This document shows positions 40,201 through 53,564 of a DNA stretch of 64,000 nucleotides, piece by piece. The stretch covers positions 25,545,522-25,609,521 of the forward strand of contig NC_072449.1 in NCBI RefSeq assembly GCF_027596085.1. The letters run 5' to 3'. The translations under genes and the position numbers were made by a program. The notes under the pieces were generated by a model, which saw only the letters and a program-made list of their open reading frames with translations, ran no database searches and was not told the origin of the DNA. Within the stretch, counting starts at the first letter, position 1, and each line of letters starts with the position of its first letter. This DNA comes from Anoplopoma fimbria. Its lineage: Eukaryota > Chordata > Actinopteri > Perciformes > Anoplopomatidae.

Positions 40201-43200
40201 CAAAGGTCACTTTAAATCCACTTGCTTTGAACAAGATGTATACAGCTCTGTATTTAGTAATCACAGAAGAGTCGTACATATTTGAAAATGCTCCATTAAA
40301 CATTGTGTTCCCAGTATTCATGTGTGTTGTTAGAATTCAGAAATATCATGAAAAAGCACCGAGTTTTAAATGTTCAGGTTTCACACTAATGAGCTCCCGA
40401 AACACCTTTAATTAATGTATTCATCAGATTCAATTAAAAGTCACTCACAAAAGCAAGGCAGTTTGATGCATACCTTGAGGGAGTATAACAGTTATGTTTT
40501 ACACATTAGGAATACAAAGACTGATCACTGTGGAAGCCTAGCCAAGCTCCCATCCCCTGGTAACAACATTCTGAATACAAAATGCAAATGTTGTCACTGA
40601 GATTACAACTTTTAATCCCGTTTTTCATCAGACACATCATCAAGCACTTCTGTTTCCCTCTGTTGAAAGTTGTTATTTAGTTTTGAAAGGTTTGCTGGCA
40701 TATTGGACTGCTGTGGGATGTAAAAAAATACTTTTTGCATGATTATGAGAACATACTTTATCCCAACATAACAGAAAACTGGAACAGACATATGCCAAAC
40801 ATTGTACCTGAGAATATATGGTATAGTTACTGTGGCATGTGTGGCATGTTGGGACGATATGTCCCATTCATTTGTCATTCTCCTCATATTTTTTTCTTGA
40901 TCATGTAAAAAAGGTTGCGAACAGCAGCATGCTTATGAAAGATAGAGTCTTAATTAGCACTTCACTATCACAATGAGATAAACACCAATATGTCTGTCCA
41001 CAAATCATTTTCATTACTCTGCATCCTGCTTCTGTGTAATGATGTGCAGCATGTGTTGCAAGACAAAGATGTAGAGGAGCATTTAGAGTTAGTTCCATTT
41101 CTCTGAATGATGTGAATACATCATGGCTTTCCTGCATCTCTGCCAATTACTATGGCTAGCATTTAAAGGGCAATACTGCTGTTCATTGGTGTATGGTAAC
41201 TTTCCAGACTACAGTACAACAGTAGCGCAATACTTTGTATACTATTCTCCATATGAGCCTGTCATGATCCAGCGTGTCTAAGATTTACATGTTTTATAAT
41301 GTCAGTGCTCCACTGGGAAATAACCCCTGCTCTCTAAAGCTTTGTACAGCTTGAACTTTAACAACATGTAATAATGAGAGCAGTATGGTCCTCATCCCTG
41401 TAAGAAAACAATTCCATCCGTTTATTGCCTTATCGACGGGACATTGGGAACCGCTACATTTGATAATGGATTTTCAGTTCCAAAGAACATGCAAGTCAGC
41501 ACTCTGTGGATGTCATTATACGCAGCAAAAGTATTAATCCATCAAATATGTAGTGTGGAGATGTATGCACCTCACGTAATGTCACCATCAAATATACGCA
41601 AATATACACAGAGTGCCATGTCGCGATTGTTGCACACGCTGGTTGTGAGGACTGTTTTCCAATAAAAGTGCAACCATATGCTTGTCTGATCTGATCTATT
41701 TTCATAAAAAAATACACTCTTTATATCAGCCATATGCTGCCAACAAGATGAAGCGTTAGTCACCATTGAGTGACAAAAAAATCAAAAGTGATTCAGCTTT
41801 GTGTGGCAATGTTACAGACAGTGATGAAGGTAAACCAAAGGCCCTTTAGTTACATTAGACTGTCATTACAAAAATAAGCCTCATATTGGCTTCATCAGAT
41901 GTTCATTTCTACAAGATCTAATTCCCTCTGCTTTTAACTAAACATCTTTCATTCGCAACAAAAAAAAATATTTAAGCTTTACAACGATATAATTTGTTCA
42001 TACCGCTACAGCTGACAATTGCGTTCTCTATGAAAACCTTAGGGACATTATTTTGTTACGAGTTATCCATCAGTGGGCCCTCGCAGTGTATGCAAATATC
42101 AGATTTAAATATTGGTTTCACCCTAGGAAAACATTTTAACATTCTGGACTGAGGGTAGACATCTGTGAAAAGATGCAATCAACTATTGTATAACAGATAA
42201 ATATTAACCTTTTTTTTTTTTCACTATGAGCTATGTGACAGAATAACAAAGTAACGTACAGATTGCAGAGGTCACAAATGGTTCTAAGACAGAAGTTTTT
42301 TAAGTTGGAGACGAGCCTCCTAAGGGGGGCTCTAAACAGTTTAAGAGGATGCTCAATGAATGGAATTGAAAACTACATCAGTTATCAAAAATAGATCACA
42401 TAGAATAGCCTAAATGTGTGTGATTTGCTGTAAGAGGTAGTTCAGATATCCAGTAGTTTTGGGGAATTTTAAGGTTTTCCTTACCTTTCCAGAGTCAGAA
42501 ACTAATAAACGCCATAGGACAGACCTATTTTATGTATTTAGTATAGTCAGAAGTGATGTCAAACAGCAATTAATTTAAGGCTATCTTGGCAAAATTGTGT
42601 CTGTCTATGGGATCAGTTGCCATAATTATGATCCCATGATTAAACTAAGTAAGTAAACTAAGAGGGAGCGCCTTTTACCTACCTTTTTCTAAGGGGATTA
42701 TATGGAACACTGTACAATTCAATTATATAATTAAATATCTAATTAATAATAATTTGATTTGTAGTGTAATATTTATCCAAGCGGAGGAGTCCTGAACAAA
42801 GGCCAAAACATGATCCCTTGGCTGAGTAACTAAGTACGTTGAAACAGGCTCCAGGAAAACAATGTCCTCGATTCCCAAAATTACAGCACACTCTGCAGCT
42901 CAGGATTAATGAAAATATAACTTGAGAAACTACAAGGAAAAACCTCAAACACTATTTTAATAAATAATGAAAGTTGAGATTTTTCTTTAAGCATACTATT
43001 GTTTAAATATTTGCACAATAATCCCTAGAAGCCCCATTATCCAACATTTTCTAGTAATCTGACATATATTACAGCTCTGGCTGTGAGGGTTTGTGCCGGA
43101 GTAAAATATTTCAGCACAATTTAATAGGGAAGTGCTTACAAGGATATCCAGCACAGCACCACAGTGCACTGTTGTGTTACTCGCATCGCAGAATAACTGG

Positions 43201-43885
43201 GCAGAACCCTAGTATGGCTCATTAATTGCAAATGAAATGTTAGATAAACACTGTAAGACAACAGACCCCCGCCCTGTTTCCTAGAGAAAATACTAGTGAA
43301 AGATGAGTCACCTTTGTGCCAGGAGAGGAGCATGGTAATTATTGTATCGTTATTGCATAGTTCCAGGAGTGTGGAGTTGAAATAATTCAATCAATACTGG
43401 CCTTTTGTCTTAACTTTACAAAACAAGCATCTCTTCAAGGGCACACTCCTCCCCCGTGGGACCACGGTGGCATATTCAAGCAGAAGCTCCCCTCTCCACC
43501 TCTCCATCCTTGCTGATACAAACAAAACCTAGTGCCCTGGATATGCAGAGTGAAGTGCTTTGTGTTAGGGCTCACGTCCACGATAGCCCACAGCAGCTGG
43601 TGTTCTCACAGACCACTGCATGGAAAATGGACCGATTTCAGGATTTAGCTGCCCGTGGTGGATTTCTAACTCTGTGCTTATTGGGGCCAGAATCACTTTG
43701 ATATGGACTTGCACAAGATTAACAGCAAGATTTGAAGTCCCCCATCTCAGTTTCGTTACGTGTCGCTGCAGTTATTGTCATTATGCTTCTACAGCTATTT
43801 AATGTTTGCATTTTAACGGAAGATTCAAGCTCAGATGATATGATAGTTAAGATGTTGGGAAGAAAATCACACATGACTTTGAACT
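37261..43885. other. Intergenic, no gene recognised
   Basis: Upstream of CADM2. It has poly(A) runs near 37585 and 37820. Patches at 38210-38540 and 39030-39200 are of high complexity and carry octamer-like ATTTGCAT/ATGCAAAT and TAAT motifs, so they are candidate enhancers, but conservation cannot be tested here. The rest is AT-rich. Confidence 0.5.
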
Positions 43886-43888
43886 AGA

Positions 43889-44115
43889 GATGTGTTGATA
43901 CCAATACCGACATCGTATAGCGATCCGATTCTGACTGAAATAGCTGGATAAGGTTCTTTTCATTGCGTTTTACAAAGTCAGGAAAGCAATATTTAAATCC
44001 ATTCCGATGTTGCCCTACAATTAAAATAATAATCCCAATCACTTCCACACAGTGATGTATATATCTTATTATCTTATTAATAACACATAATAGCTGGTAT
44101 CGGATCGGTTCTCCA
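43889..44115. mobile_element. hAT-like non-autonomous element fragment
   Basis: Opens with AGATGTGTTGATACCAATACC and GATCCGATTCTGACTG, AAATAGCTGGATAAGG, and closes with GCTGGTATCGGATCGGTTCTCC. These are decayed forms of the GATGCACCGAT...GATCCGAT...GGTATCGGATCGG repeats of fish hAT-type elements. Same family as 13255-13350. No intact ends. Confidence 0.6.
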
Positions 44116-44640
44116 TAAAGTAAAGTCATGGTGTTGCTTGCATGCTGTCAGTGAACCTCTACTTCAAACACCAAGGTCATTGCATCACATTCGTCAAAAG
44201 TGAAGAGACAACATTTAGCAGCTCTAACACAAACCTGAATTAAACTGATATTACATGATGTACTACATCCAAATATATGAAACCAAAACAGCTCCATCAA
44301 TCAAAAGGAAAATGAAAAAGCACCACATCTGGTGTCTATCAGCTTAAATGAGAAAAGATGAGTTACAGGTTTGAGAAGCATTGCACGTCCTCTTTAGCAG
44401 TCTGACACGGCAAGCGCTACCAAAAGTTTTGATACTTGGGTAGCTGTGTTATACACAGAATTATGATGCCAGTGTCTCATAGCTCATCAGCACTCTCAGC
44501 ACCTCCTTTGCTTATCTTTGCATAACTACACATCCTGGTCATGTTTCCTTTCTCCTCCTGACCATCTGTTCCCTGCTGCCAATCTTCTGAGTGTGCCAGC
44601 TTCTGCCTCTACATCCTCTCCCTACTGAGTCAATCTGAGT
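44116..44640. other. No gene recognised
   Basis: AT-rich to mixed non-coding sequence leading into a CT-rich and CA-rich tract. Confidence 0.55.
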
Positions 44641-44699
44641 ATTGATATCATATTCTCCCTCTCTCTCTCTCCTGCTCATCCCTCTCGCTTTCTCGCGCA

Positions 44700-44703
<4 letters not shown>

Positions 44704-44793
<90 letters not shown>

Positions 44794-44822
44794 CACACGC
44801 ACTCACGCGCACACACACGCGC
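44704..44822. repeat. (CA)n microsatellite
   Basis: About 43 CA units with one G interruption at 44761, then a degenerate CpG-bearing GCACGCACTCACGCGCAC tail. A CT-rich stretch (44654-44700) precedes it. Confidence 0.97.
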
Positions 44823-47800
44823 TGTGTAATAGAGCTGCAAAACAGAAGTATGGCAGAATGGCGTATGCAGTTTTGGATTGGTGTCACACATCTTGAACAT
44901 TGTAGAAATTGGCATCAGGCTATATAATGCAAATATGGCAAAAAATATTCTTAGGCATTAATAAGGATTAAAATGTGTTAGGACTTTAAAACTATAATTG
45001 TATTAGCATTCAAAGTAATAACGGAACACATCAAACTACTTGAGTGTGATAACTACTACTGGTTTTGTTGTGTTGAATGTTTAAAAAAAAAAAGAGCATG
45101 CAGAGTCCATGGAGATAACTTAACTTTCACATTATGTAACAATAACATCATATCTAATTATCATTCTGATGCTAAAAGATGTTGACTATAGCTAAATTAG
45201 CTTGTACCCTGTTATGGCAATATTGATGATAATATTGGCTGTTATATACTGCAAGTACGGATGTAAGAGAGGCCCCAGCAGGCCACAAGAACAAGAAAAA
45301 ATAATCTTCATGATTAAGTGAAGCCAATGGCGACAGCTCTTTGAGGGCTGACCTATAGTCATAGAATATAGAGTTACCATTTCTAACTAACGTTCATATG
45401 CGTGTCAACTCAACACCATGTAGACAGTTTCTGCAGGCAAAATATTTCTCTTGTTTATGCCAATGAAGATTGTAAGTTTTCTAATTCAAAACACAACCTT
45501 ATTTTCTCCCACAGCACATTACTGTACCTGTTCCTTGACAGGCCTCCACACTTCCCATTTCCTCCAGCAGCCAGTGGCTGGCATCCACTCCTGTGTATTA
45601 AGAACTCCACTGCTTGCCTCAGGCTTTTTAAGGAATGACACACTCTTTGCAAACCACTGAAAGACTGCTGTAAAACATCTCAGCCTAAACAGACTGATGC
45701 ATGTGGGTGCTGCAATACTCTGTGGTCAACACATTTAACAGAGAGGTCTGCTTGTTCTGTAACATTCAAATTAGTAGTTTTTGCAAATATCGTCATTATG
45801 GTGCTTGGAAAAGGTTTTCCCTTAGTTTGTTTAGTACAAGCATCAGACATATGAAAGCTACCACCAAGTGAAATAAAAAAATATATATATTTTCATGAGT
45901 TTTGTTTTGGAGAAAAAGTGGAATTCCATCAGTGCATTATGCATAACTAATACATAATTCATACATAGATGAAAATTTCATCAAGGAAACATGATGACTG
46001 AGGTACACGTAATTACAAGCTTTGCTCACATCAAAGTAAAATAAACTGATATAAATAAGTGATACGCAAGGAAACATGCATTCAGGCCAAGTTGTATAAT
46101 GATGTTTTTGGTCAAGCGAACAACACCACTGACAAATTAATACAGCATAAAACAGCATGCTGATGGTCAGATTTTTACTCTGATCCAGAATTTGAAAGTG
46201 CACTCATGCTGGTTCAAACTTTAAGATGCATCTCCCAAACAGCTTGTCAGACCACAGCAGGGTGATTAGAGTGTGTTGCTGTGCTGTGTGCTAACTATGG
46301 CTCTGTTCGCAGACCTGACAGGTGTCACAGCAGATGCATTAGGATGCGTTTGCACCTCTGCTCTAAAGAGAGTACTTCGATATGTGCTCTCTGGTCAGAA
46401 GAAAGCTGCACAAGGTGGCGTTCTGTTGAGCAAAAACCTTACTGACAATTATCAAGTGTTAGAAATTCTAAAGCTTCTATTTATCTCTTTTATGTCCCCT
46501 GATAATATATAAATCTTTTATATATTTATACATTTTGGTTCCCAATATATTACATCTACTTAAAAGTGGAATATTTAACTGTGGCTGTTCTGCAACATTG
46601 TACATTCTACACATACACATTTTGGTCCCATCAACATATTTTTTTCTCTCAGCACTTCTGTTGGTGATCCATTTAGAAATTAACTTTCACCCTCACAAAG
46701 ACATCTGGTATAGAGGTGAATTAGCCTTTTTAGCTAATGTCTAATTCACCTCTAGAGTCTATTAGGAGGGTGCACTTCCTGCTGTTTCTCAAACTGTGCT
46801 GCTAATTTTAGATGACTCTCTAGTCGCTGTACATGTAAAACAAGGTGAACCACAAAAACAAAAGAACACTTAACATGAAGCCTGTATTTCAGTGCTAGAT
46901 GCAGACATTGGAAAGATTTTTAATGTCACATTGCCGATCAAAACAGATTTTCCAATTTGTAATTTTCGCACAGTTAAAATGTTTCACATTAAAGCACCAG
47001 AAAACAAAACTAGCCTTGCAGATAATAATAATTTCCCCTGGGTGGGCTATTACCGCTCACTAACAGTGCAAGAAAAAAAATCTTGATTGGTTCTCCTGTG
47101 ATTTGTGTGGCGCACTGATATATCTAATTTACTTGATAAATATTCCAAAACCATTCCCATAAACTTTTGATTTCAGCAGTTTCACATTTCATGCACCCTT
47201 TTTGATGGTAGATTTTGATTGATTCCTCCAAATGAAATGTCAACATGTCATGGATCAAACCAATTCCCCGATGTTCCTACTGTTGTCAGGAAAATTGGGA
47301 GGGAATATCACCTGACAAAAAGAATGTCTTTCTGTGCAGGGGTGAGGCAATACATCAAAATGCAGCGATTCTTTTTCAGACAGAAAGCAAACACTGATGC
47401 TGCTTTCAGCGTGCGCAGCATTCCATTTCGCCAAGGAATTTGTCAATTATCTCGATACTCTCTCTCTCTGTGCATGCAGGGTTAGATTCATGGTCTTGAC
47501 TATTATGAGGCAGAAATATGTTGTTTTCTGTGAGGTACATAGCAATGAGCCATTTCCAACTGTGCTTAAGTTTTTCAGATTTAGCCCAAGGAAATGAAAT
47601 GCACCCCATATCGCTTTGAATGCATCTCATTTGAAATGATGAATACTTCAGGTGCTATAAACTATAATAAATCTAATAGTCTCATGCAGCTCTGCGGCGG
47701 AGAGGGGGAGCTGGTTACAGCAGCTAAACCTGCTGCGCGTCCCCCAATCAATTAGATCTGTGAAATCAATTTCTCTTTGCATGTTTGCTCTTGTTTGCAA

Positions 47801-48060
47801 TAATTACAACCTCCACCCCAAACAGGCATGATAAACACCCCCTGATTTAGAAGTGTTTGTTCAGATCGGAGGGACCTGCTGCTTGTCTTGCTGTTTATAA
47901 ACCGTGGAAATCTACAGGGATTACACAGGCTCATCACCATCTGTGGCATTACTCCAAAACAAGTCTGCACAGAGAAGAGCCCTATCAGGGCGCCGAGAGG
48001 AGGAGGCGAAGTCAGACTGACATATAATGGGCTGCTCTCACCTCGTCTGCAGAACAATGC
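44823..48060. other. Intergenic, no gene recognised
   Basis: AT-rich, with a perfect hairpin at 46711-46754. The part at 47850-48080 is unusually complex and might be a conserved non-coding element. Open frames here resemble no protein. Confidence 0.5.
46711..46754. repeat. Perfect 14-bp hairpin
   Basis: TAGAGGTGAATTAG (46711-46724) and CTAATTCACCTCTA (46741-46754) pair exactly around a 16-base spacer. The spacer and inner arm also hold a competing TTAGC...GCTAA pair. The arms contain T-box-like AGGTGAA/TTCACCT cores. Confidence 0.8.
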
Positions 48061-48127
48061 CATCATCATTAATTGGGCTGTTAGCGGGGACTCACACACA
48101 CACGCACACACACAACCCCTATCCCTA

Positions 48128-48128
<1 letters not shown>

Positions 48129-48199
<71 letters not shown>
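48129..48199. repeat. Compound (CT)n(TA)n microsatellite
   Basis: About ten CT units pass directly into about 26 TA units, preceded by a short CA-rich run at 48091-48115. It explains the Ser-Leu and Ile-Tyr repeats in the translated frames here. Confidence 0.97.
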
Positions 48200-48203
<4 letters not shown>

Positions 48204-50214
48204 CTGGAGGGATTTGGACTGATTTTAACTCATAGCTGTACATATAGAAACAGCTTTTATGTTTAATTTCGTACTTATAAAACTAGACATTTTACCTCCT
48301 ATCGCATAGAAAATCTAAACTGTGCCGTAAAGGCTGATTGTCCGTTCTTTTAAAAATATCTTCCATATAAAGAAGAAATTTGATCCATTCTTAAGCAGTA
48401 AGACATTTTATTGTTGGCAAGGATGGAAACATTGTTAATGTTTCAGAACCATATTGTCGAGTTTATCAAAACGCAGGAATTTCAAAAACATAAACGCAAG
48501 GCACAACAACAAAACTTCTGGATACTTCCTGCATCCCAATGCTTCATATCAGATAGAGACCATGTTGTGGTGATTTGATTTCTAAGAGAGGCAACAAAAA
48601 AATCGACATTGACTTTCGTGGATGGACGTCACAAATCAGACTCCTAATGATTGACAAATGCTGTCAACACATCTGACAGAGACAATTTAAGTGACATCTG
48701 GAAAACACTGACAATAACAAAACATTTTTGCAACAACAGTGCTCGACTCAGCGTATCAACATCGACTTATACCGTCATTGTAGGCCTGATAAACTGGCTT
48801 ACAGATATGTATGTATGCATGCATTTGTATACAACCTGCATAACAATGGGATGGAAATGTATTGTTAAAAGCACTAATCACTATTCTGCTAGACTGGGAC
48901 TAACATGCTGAATTCAGCAAGAACCAAGTTCTAGTAGTTCTAATACTTAAAAAGAAAATGAAAGAAGAATAAGTAGTCCACTCAGTTAACTGTGACAAAC
49001 CTTTTTACATACATAGATCCACACTGACCCACATGCAAAATCATAATGTTTGAATTTTTAAGGAAGCTGAACTCTCCATATGAATAATTAATTGTCTTTC
49101 AAGTATTCTCAAAAAATATGAATATGAACTCTTTCTCTATATCAACAATAATCACCATGTTAACACAATTTTAGTACTATACTTGTAACAGACCGATACC
49201 CTTTGTTTGGTGTTGTTCTTCCAGATCACGTTTTTCTTTTTTTCCCCTAGTTTTGCAAAGGTTTCGATTTTGACAATAAATGCGTCATCAGCACATTGCT
49301 GTTCACATGGTGTCCATTTCACTATATACAGTAGTTGAGAGATTCTGTACGCAGCTGCTGCCAGAAACGTTGCTGCCTTTAACTTGGTGCATTATCTCAT
49401 ACATTAATGTTGCAGTTGAAATCAAAATATACCAATGACCCCGCATTAATCAGTTTGTAAATGCCCACAACTAAAGGTGAAGGGATGATCGGGAAAATCA
49501 GAGTATAAGCTCCCCTTTCCAAATGAGCTATGGCCCACAGATTAGTGCACTGACACCAAAACCAACTAACTAAATAGACTCGTGTTTTTTATATGTATTA
49601 TGTTAATATATTTATGTAAGACAATGACATTTCCACAAGACATTGACTTATATAAAACCTATCTATTAGACCTGAAGGTTGGTTAATAAAAGGGCAAAGG
49701 CAACAATAACGGCATCGTGGTCATTGCGGAATTTACATGCTTTATATGTTTTCTTGTGAATTTCTGCTCCAGTTTTCTTCCACAGTCCAAAGACCTGCAA
49801 GGAGTCAGACTGGTGACCTGTCAAGGAAGTTTTCCTCTTTTTTGCCCAATGCATTCTGGGATAGTATGAGCACAGGATGAGTTTGTATGTATGGACAAAT
49901 AAAATCCTTTGTTGTGGTGCTGTGCAGCACTGAATTTAATAATTACTTGCAACTTTATTAACTGCAGTTAAATCCTTATATGTCAGTATCTCAACAGTGA
50001 TAAACTTACTAAATGAAAGATTCTCAAAAGAAAAGTAATGGCAGCAAAATGTGATATATAATCAATAAGTAACTTATTTTATAAACAAACTTTAGGTTTA
50101 GCTGATTTATTTTGTAATTAGACATCATCTAAAAAAAAGTATTGGATAATACTTGTCAAGGTCTCATCCTTTTGCATCATTTCACATATATTGCCAATTC
50201 ACAAACTCTTTGCA
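48200..50214. other. No gene recognised
   Basis: AT-rich intergenic sequence with no recognised exon or repeat. Confidence 0.55.
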
Positions 50215-50430
50215 CCTTTTTAAGTGTTTTTCACCTATGCAATGGAGGTTAGGTTTTTTGGTTTGAATGGTGGTTTGTTTGTCAGTAAGATCACAGATAA
50301 ACCACTAAGCCAATTTTCATTAAACTTGGTGGAAAGGTGAAGCGTGGGCCAATGAGGAACCCATTACATTTTGGAGAGGATTGGCCTGGGCAAAGGTGAC
50401 TTCTGAGTGCCCTTCTAGTTATTCTTTTAT
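50215..50430 (+). repeat. Teleost dispersed repeat, second member
   Basis: GGAGGTTAGGTTTTTTGG, TTTGTTTGTCAGTAAGATCAC, TTTTCATTAAACTTGGTGG, AAGGTGAAGCGTGGGCCAATG, AACCCATTACATTTTGGAG and a final GAGTGCCCTTCTAGTT follow in order. This is a diverged but near full-length copy of the repeat whose start is also seen at 33710-33850. Confidence 0.7.
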
Positions 50431-51559
50431 TCTGTAAAAAGGCAAATACAATATCATCAGAAGAGATATCCTTAAGGTAGGTTTTGACCTTTGGTCTAGG
50501 CATTGTTTAACCAGAGCATACTGTATGTGAGTACAAAGTAATTGAACGGGGTACTACTTCATTTCACCCATAAAATGAAGCACCTACCCTCTGTCACATA
50601 TTTTATTTTCAGCTGTACCTCTGTGAATATATTCTAAGAAGTCTTTATGGCTTTCACCAGTTCCTATTGAGGCAAATTAAAAATACAACAAGGACATGCA
50701 TTCTTGTTTCTAGTAATCAAAAATGTAAAGCCTTTTCACTGCTTTTTGACGCCCCATGGGCATGAAACTCCCCATACTTGGACTCGTCAACCATTTGGAA
50801 TTTTTCAAAGAGACTTTGCAAGCAAATCATTGGTTAAGAGGGCAAAGAGGGAATAATTAAGCTAATTCACCTTTGAAAAACCTGAATTTGCAACTTGTAG
50901 AGTAAATCATATACTGTATATATGTATATATCACTCTTTGTAATGCAACTCTTTTAAGAGACCAAGCAAATTTGAATGGTAGGTTGAAGCCACAGAGGGA
51001 GGTCCTTAAAGTGTGAGTGCAAAAGCTGAACTAAAATGGAGGGTAATCAAGTGCCTTTTTTAATGCACAATGAAAGACTTGTCATGATTCTAGAGTCTCT
51101 AAGGAATCAGACCTCATAGTTAACCACTTCGCCCCTTATGGCACTGAGGAATCATTAGTTTTTAATCAAACTTTGATTCTGGTCCTCACCAAAGCTTTTC
51201 TATTTTAGGAGGTTATTCTTTTTTTCCTGTATTTGTGATCATTACCAAAACAGCCTTTATAGTAGAGTGCATTATATAATATAAGTTTGACAACTTAGAC
51301 TTGAATGCAAAAGCCTTCTGCATGTGGTGCCATCTGTTCATCTACCATTCAACCTTTCAGTAGAGAAATTTACTGTCAAGTTATTCATTTACTCACCTTA
51401 ACAACCTCGTCTAGATCCCATAGTTTTCAGAAATACAGCTACTATATCTCATCTTTTTAAATAAATATCGACCACCCTTTAAATTTGATTTTAAGAGTAT
51501 TAGTAAACAACTATTTGCTTTAGATATAGTGAAGCAATGTCCCCCTGAGCACAGAATTA
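50431..51559. other. No gene recognised
   Basis: AT-rich intergenic sequence with nothing I can name. Confidence 0.55.
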
Positions 51560-51905
51560 AGTCACTCTCTCTCTGTAGGTTGTGATCCGAGATTCTCTGT
51601 TCTTTGTTGACATAGCCCGGCCGGCCACCTGTGAATTTAGTGATTGTTTGTGCATGTGAGCGTGCCTAACTGGATAGCTTATGGCCGCTGCTCTGCACTG
51701 AGCTTATCGGCGGTTACAGCTGATAAAGCCATCCGGCGAAGCAGAAACCTAGTAACCGCCCTCTGACTCCCCCTCGGTTAAACACCGTCTGCGCCCTTAG
51801 CACCGTTAGCTGCAAGAAGCCGGCCCAGCAGTCGCCATGTTAAGAGCCATTGAGAGGCAATAGAAATTCTCCCAATTTCGAATATAGCACGTTTAAATCT
51901 CCGAT
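51560..51905. repeat. GC-rich block, probable mobile-element part next to the RT fragment
   Basis: CpG-bearing sequence abruptly richer in G+C than its flanks, with CCCGGCCGGCCACCTG, CACCGTTAGCTGC and CAGTCGCCATGTTAAG. Such GTTAGC and GCCATGTT phrases are common in teleost repeats. It directly precedes the reverse-transcriptase fragment and may be the same or an adjoining insertion. Confidence 0.4.
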
Positions 51906-51910
51906 GAGAT

Positions 51911-52289
51911 TTTAAAGTGCTACATAGCACTGAGACAGGCCTTCTTAAAGCAACAAATGACCTATTCGCAGTGTATGCTGGGGAATGTTCGATCTTAATC
52001 CTTTTAGTTCTCAGTAAGGCTTTTGATACTGTACATCATGCAATTTTAATTGACTGCCTCAAGCACTGGTTGGGTATCAGAGATACAGCACTGTGCTGGC
52101 TCAGCAACTACATTTCCCAGAGAACCTTTTCTTTCACTGTAGGCAATTTATCATCCGCGTTGCCAGACATACTGTTACTTGTTAGGTCCCACAGGGTTTA
52201 TTTTAAGTCCTATCTTCTTTTGCTTGTATATGTTCTCACTTGGGCATAACATCCGTAAACATAATGTCTTCATCAGCTGTTTTATCTGA
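51911..52289 (+). pseudogene. Truncated L2/Rex-like LINE reverse-transcriptase fragment
   Basis: The translation from 51911 begins FKVLHSTETGLLKATNDL and continues through ECSILILLVLSKAFDTVHHA, ILIDCLKHWLGIRDTALCWL and SNYISQRTFSFTVGNLSS. This is the fingers/palm start of a CR1/L2-clade RT. A frameshift near 52165-52175 moves the reading frame by +1; there VPQGF, CLYMFSLGHNIRKHN follow, with an in-frame TAG just before VPQG, up to a stop at 52287. In motif A the usual LDLS-AFD is LVLSKAFD, so the catalytic Asp seems to be Val. The YADD motif is absent because the copy ends first. Only about 125 codons remain of an RT of several hundred, so it is a dead 5'- and 3'-truncated copy. Confidence 0.88.
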
Positions 52290-52789
52290 GAGTTTCTTGA
52301 TTGTATTTTCTGCTTTATAGCTCTTTTTCTCTCTTCTGGTATTTTTTTTAAATGCCTGACATAAACACAGAAAAAATACACAGTCATTCTAGTAACCTAA
52401 ATAGGTTGCCGTTAACCTCTGCAAAAACATATTTGTCATCCGTGCGTTTCTCTCAGGATTGGAATGTGGTGCTCAAAAATGACAAAGCATCAGAGCATAT
52501 TTCACCACCTTGAGCATATTCTCAAACTCATCACCACCAATGCACTTGAAACAGTAGACTGAGAGAATGATCAACTCAATAAATGACCATTAATGCATAT
52601 TGAAATAAAAAAATCTATTGTATGTAGTTTTAACAAGTAACAAATGACCATCATTATGTCAGCATGACAAAGGTTTGGACAAAATGTGACTGTGACAATA
52701 GCCATGTGAGTTTTCCCATGAAGCCAATGTTAGTTATGTGAATTAAGACAACATCCATGCTACATCTTTAAAGCTAATCCATACCATCT
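52290..52789. other. No gene recognised
   Basis: AT-rich intergenic sequence; no continuation of the LINE was recognised. Confidence 0.5.
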
Positions 52790-53395
52790 ACCAGAACCCC
52801 AACAGCATGATATGAGCATTAGGTAGCAGGTGCTCACAAGAATCAAAGTTCAGCCACACTAAGAAAGTAACCCAAAATAGCCTTCCAATGCAAGCACCTC
52901 ATAAAGCTCATAATACTTCATGACAGTGGTCCCCATGCAACAACGCACAGTGTTGATAGCTTCATAGTTTACAAATAACGCAATTCAACACAGCCAAAAC
53001 TTTCCCAACAAACAGAGTGCATGTGAGCACAAGCAGCAGCTACCTCGTTGAAGTGAAGTTGCTGGCCTGAAGTTTGACTTTGTGGCTGCTAGACGGAGGC
53101 AACATCAGCATCAGAAAGCTCCTAGCAGGATTATTTCCCCAACAAGCCATCCCGAAGCAAAGAAGTGTAATCCTTAATGGTCCAACTGTCCGCAGGCAAG
53201 CGAGTTTGTAATACAAAAGAGTTCAGCAGCAGTTCAAAATACATCTAAATCAGTGCAGAGTGAAACAGAAGAAACTTTCAATAGCCCGCCTAGTTGCAGA
53301 AGGTGGATTAGATATCCATTAAAGTAGAGCAGACTAAATCATGTGAGGGTTCTGGCTGCACTCAATGCTGCCACTGATGGCTGGAGGCTTATTGT
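52790..53395. repeat. Candidate unclassified dispersed repeat
   Basis: About 600 bases of more even composition, with phrases such as TGCTCACAAGAATCAAAGTTC, GGTCCCCATGCAACAACGC and GTAATCCTTAATGGTCCAAC that I associate with an unnamed teleost repeat read from the other strand. No ends or coding capacity defined. Confidence 0.35.
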
Positions 53396-53564
53396 TGGAC
53401 AACACTTTTTAGCAATGAATCAGAATTAAATACTTATTTTTTTTGGTTTTGTATGTTTTCTTTTAATTGCATTTATTAAATTTTTTTCTTCCATTATTAA
53501 TCCCATCATTACATCCAAGCACTCTAAAATAAGTTAATGTTGTGTCCATTTAGTAAATTATTCT

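Noticed and set aside
42607..42637. 9-bp inverted repeat ATGGGATCA / TGATCCCAT
   Set aside because: Several 9-bp pairs with short spacers are expected by chance in 64 kb.
44539..44915. Overlapping Cys-Val and Thr-His repeat frames on both strands
   Set aside because: Pure translations of the (CA)n tract.
47752..48243. 163-codon minus-strand frame, the longest in the window
   Set aside because: Much of it is translation of the CT/TA/CA microsatellite; the remainder matches no protein.
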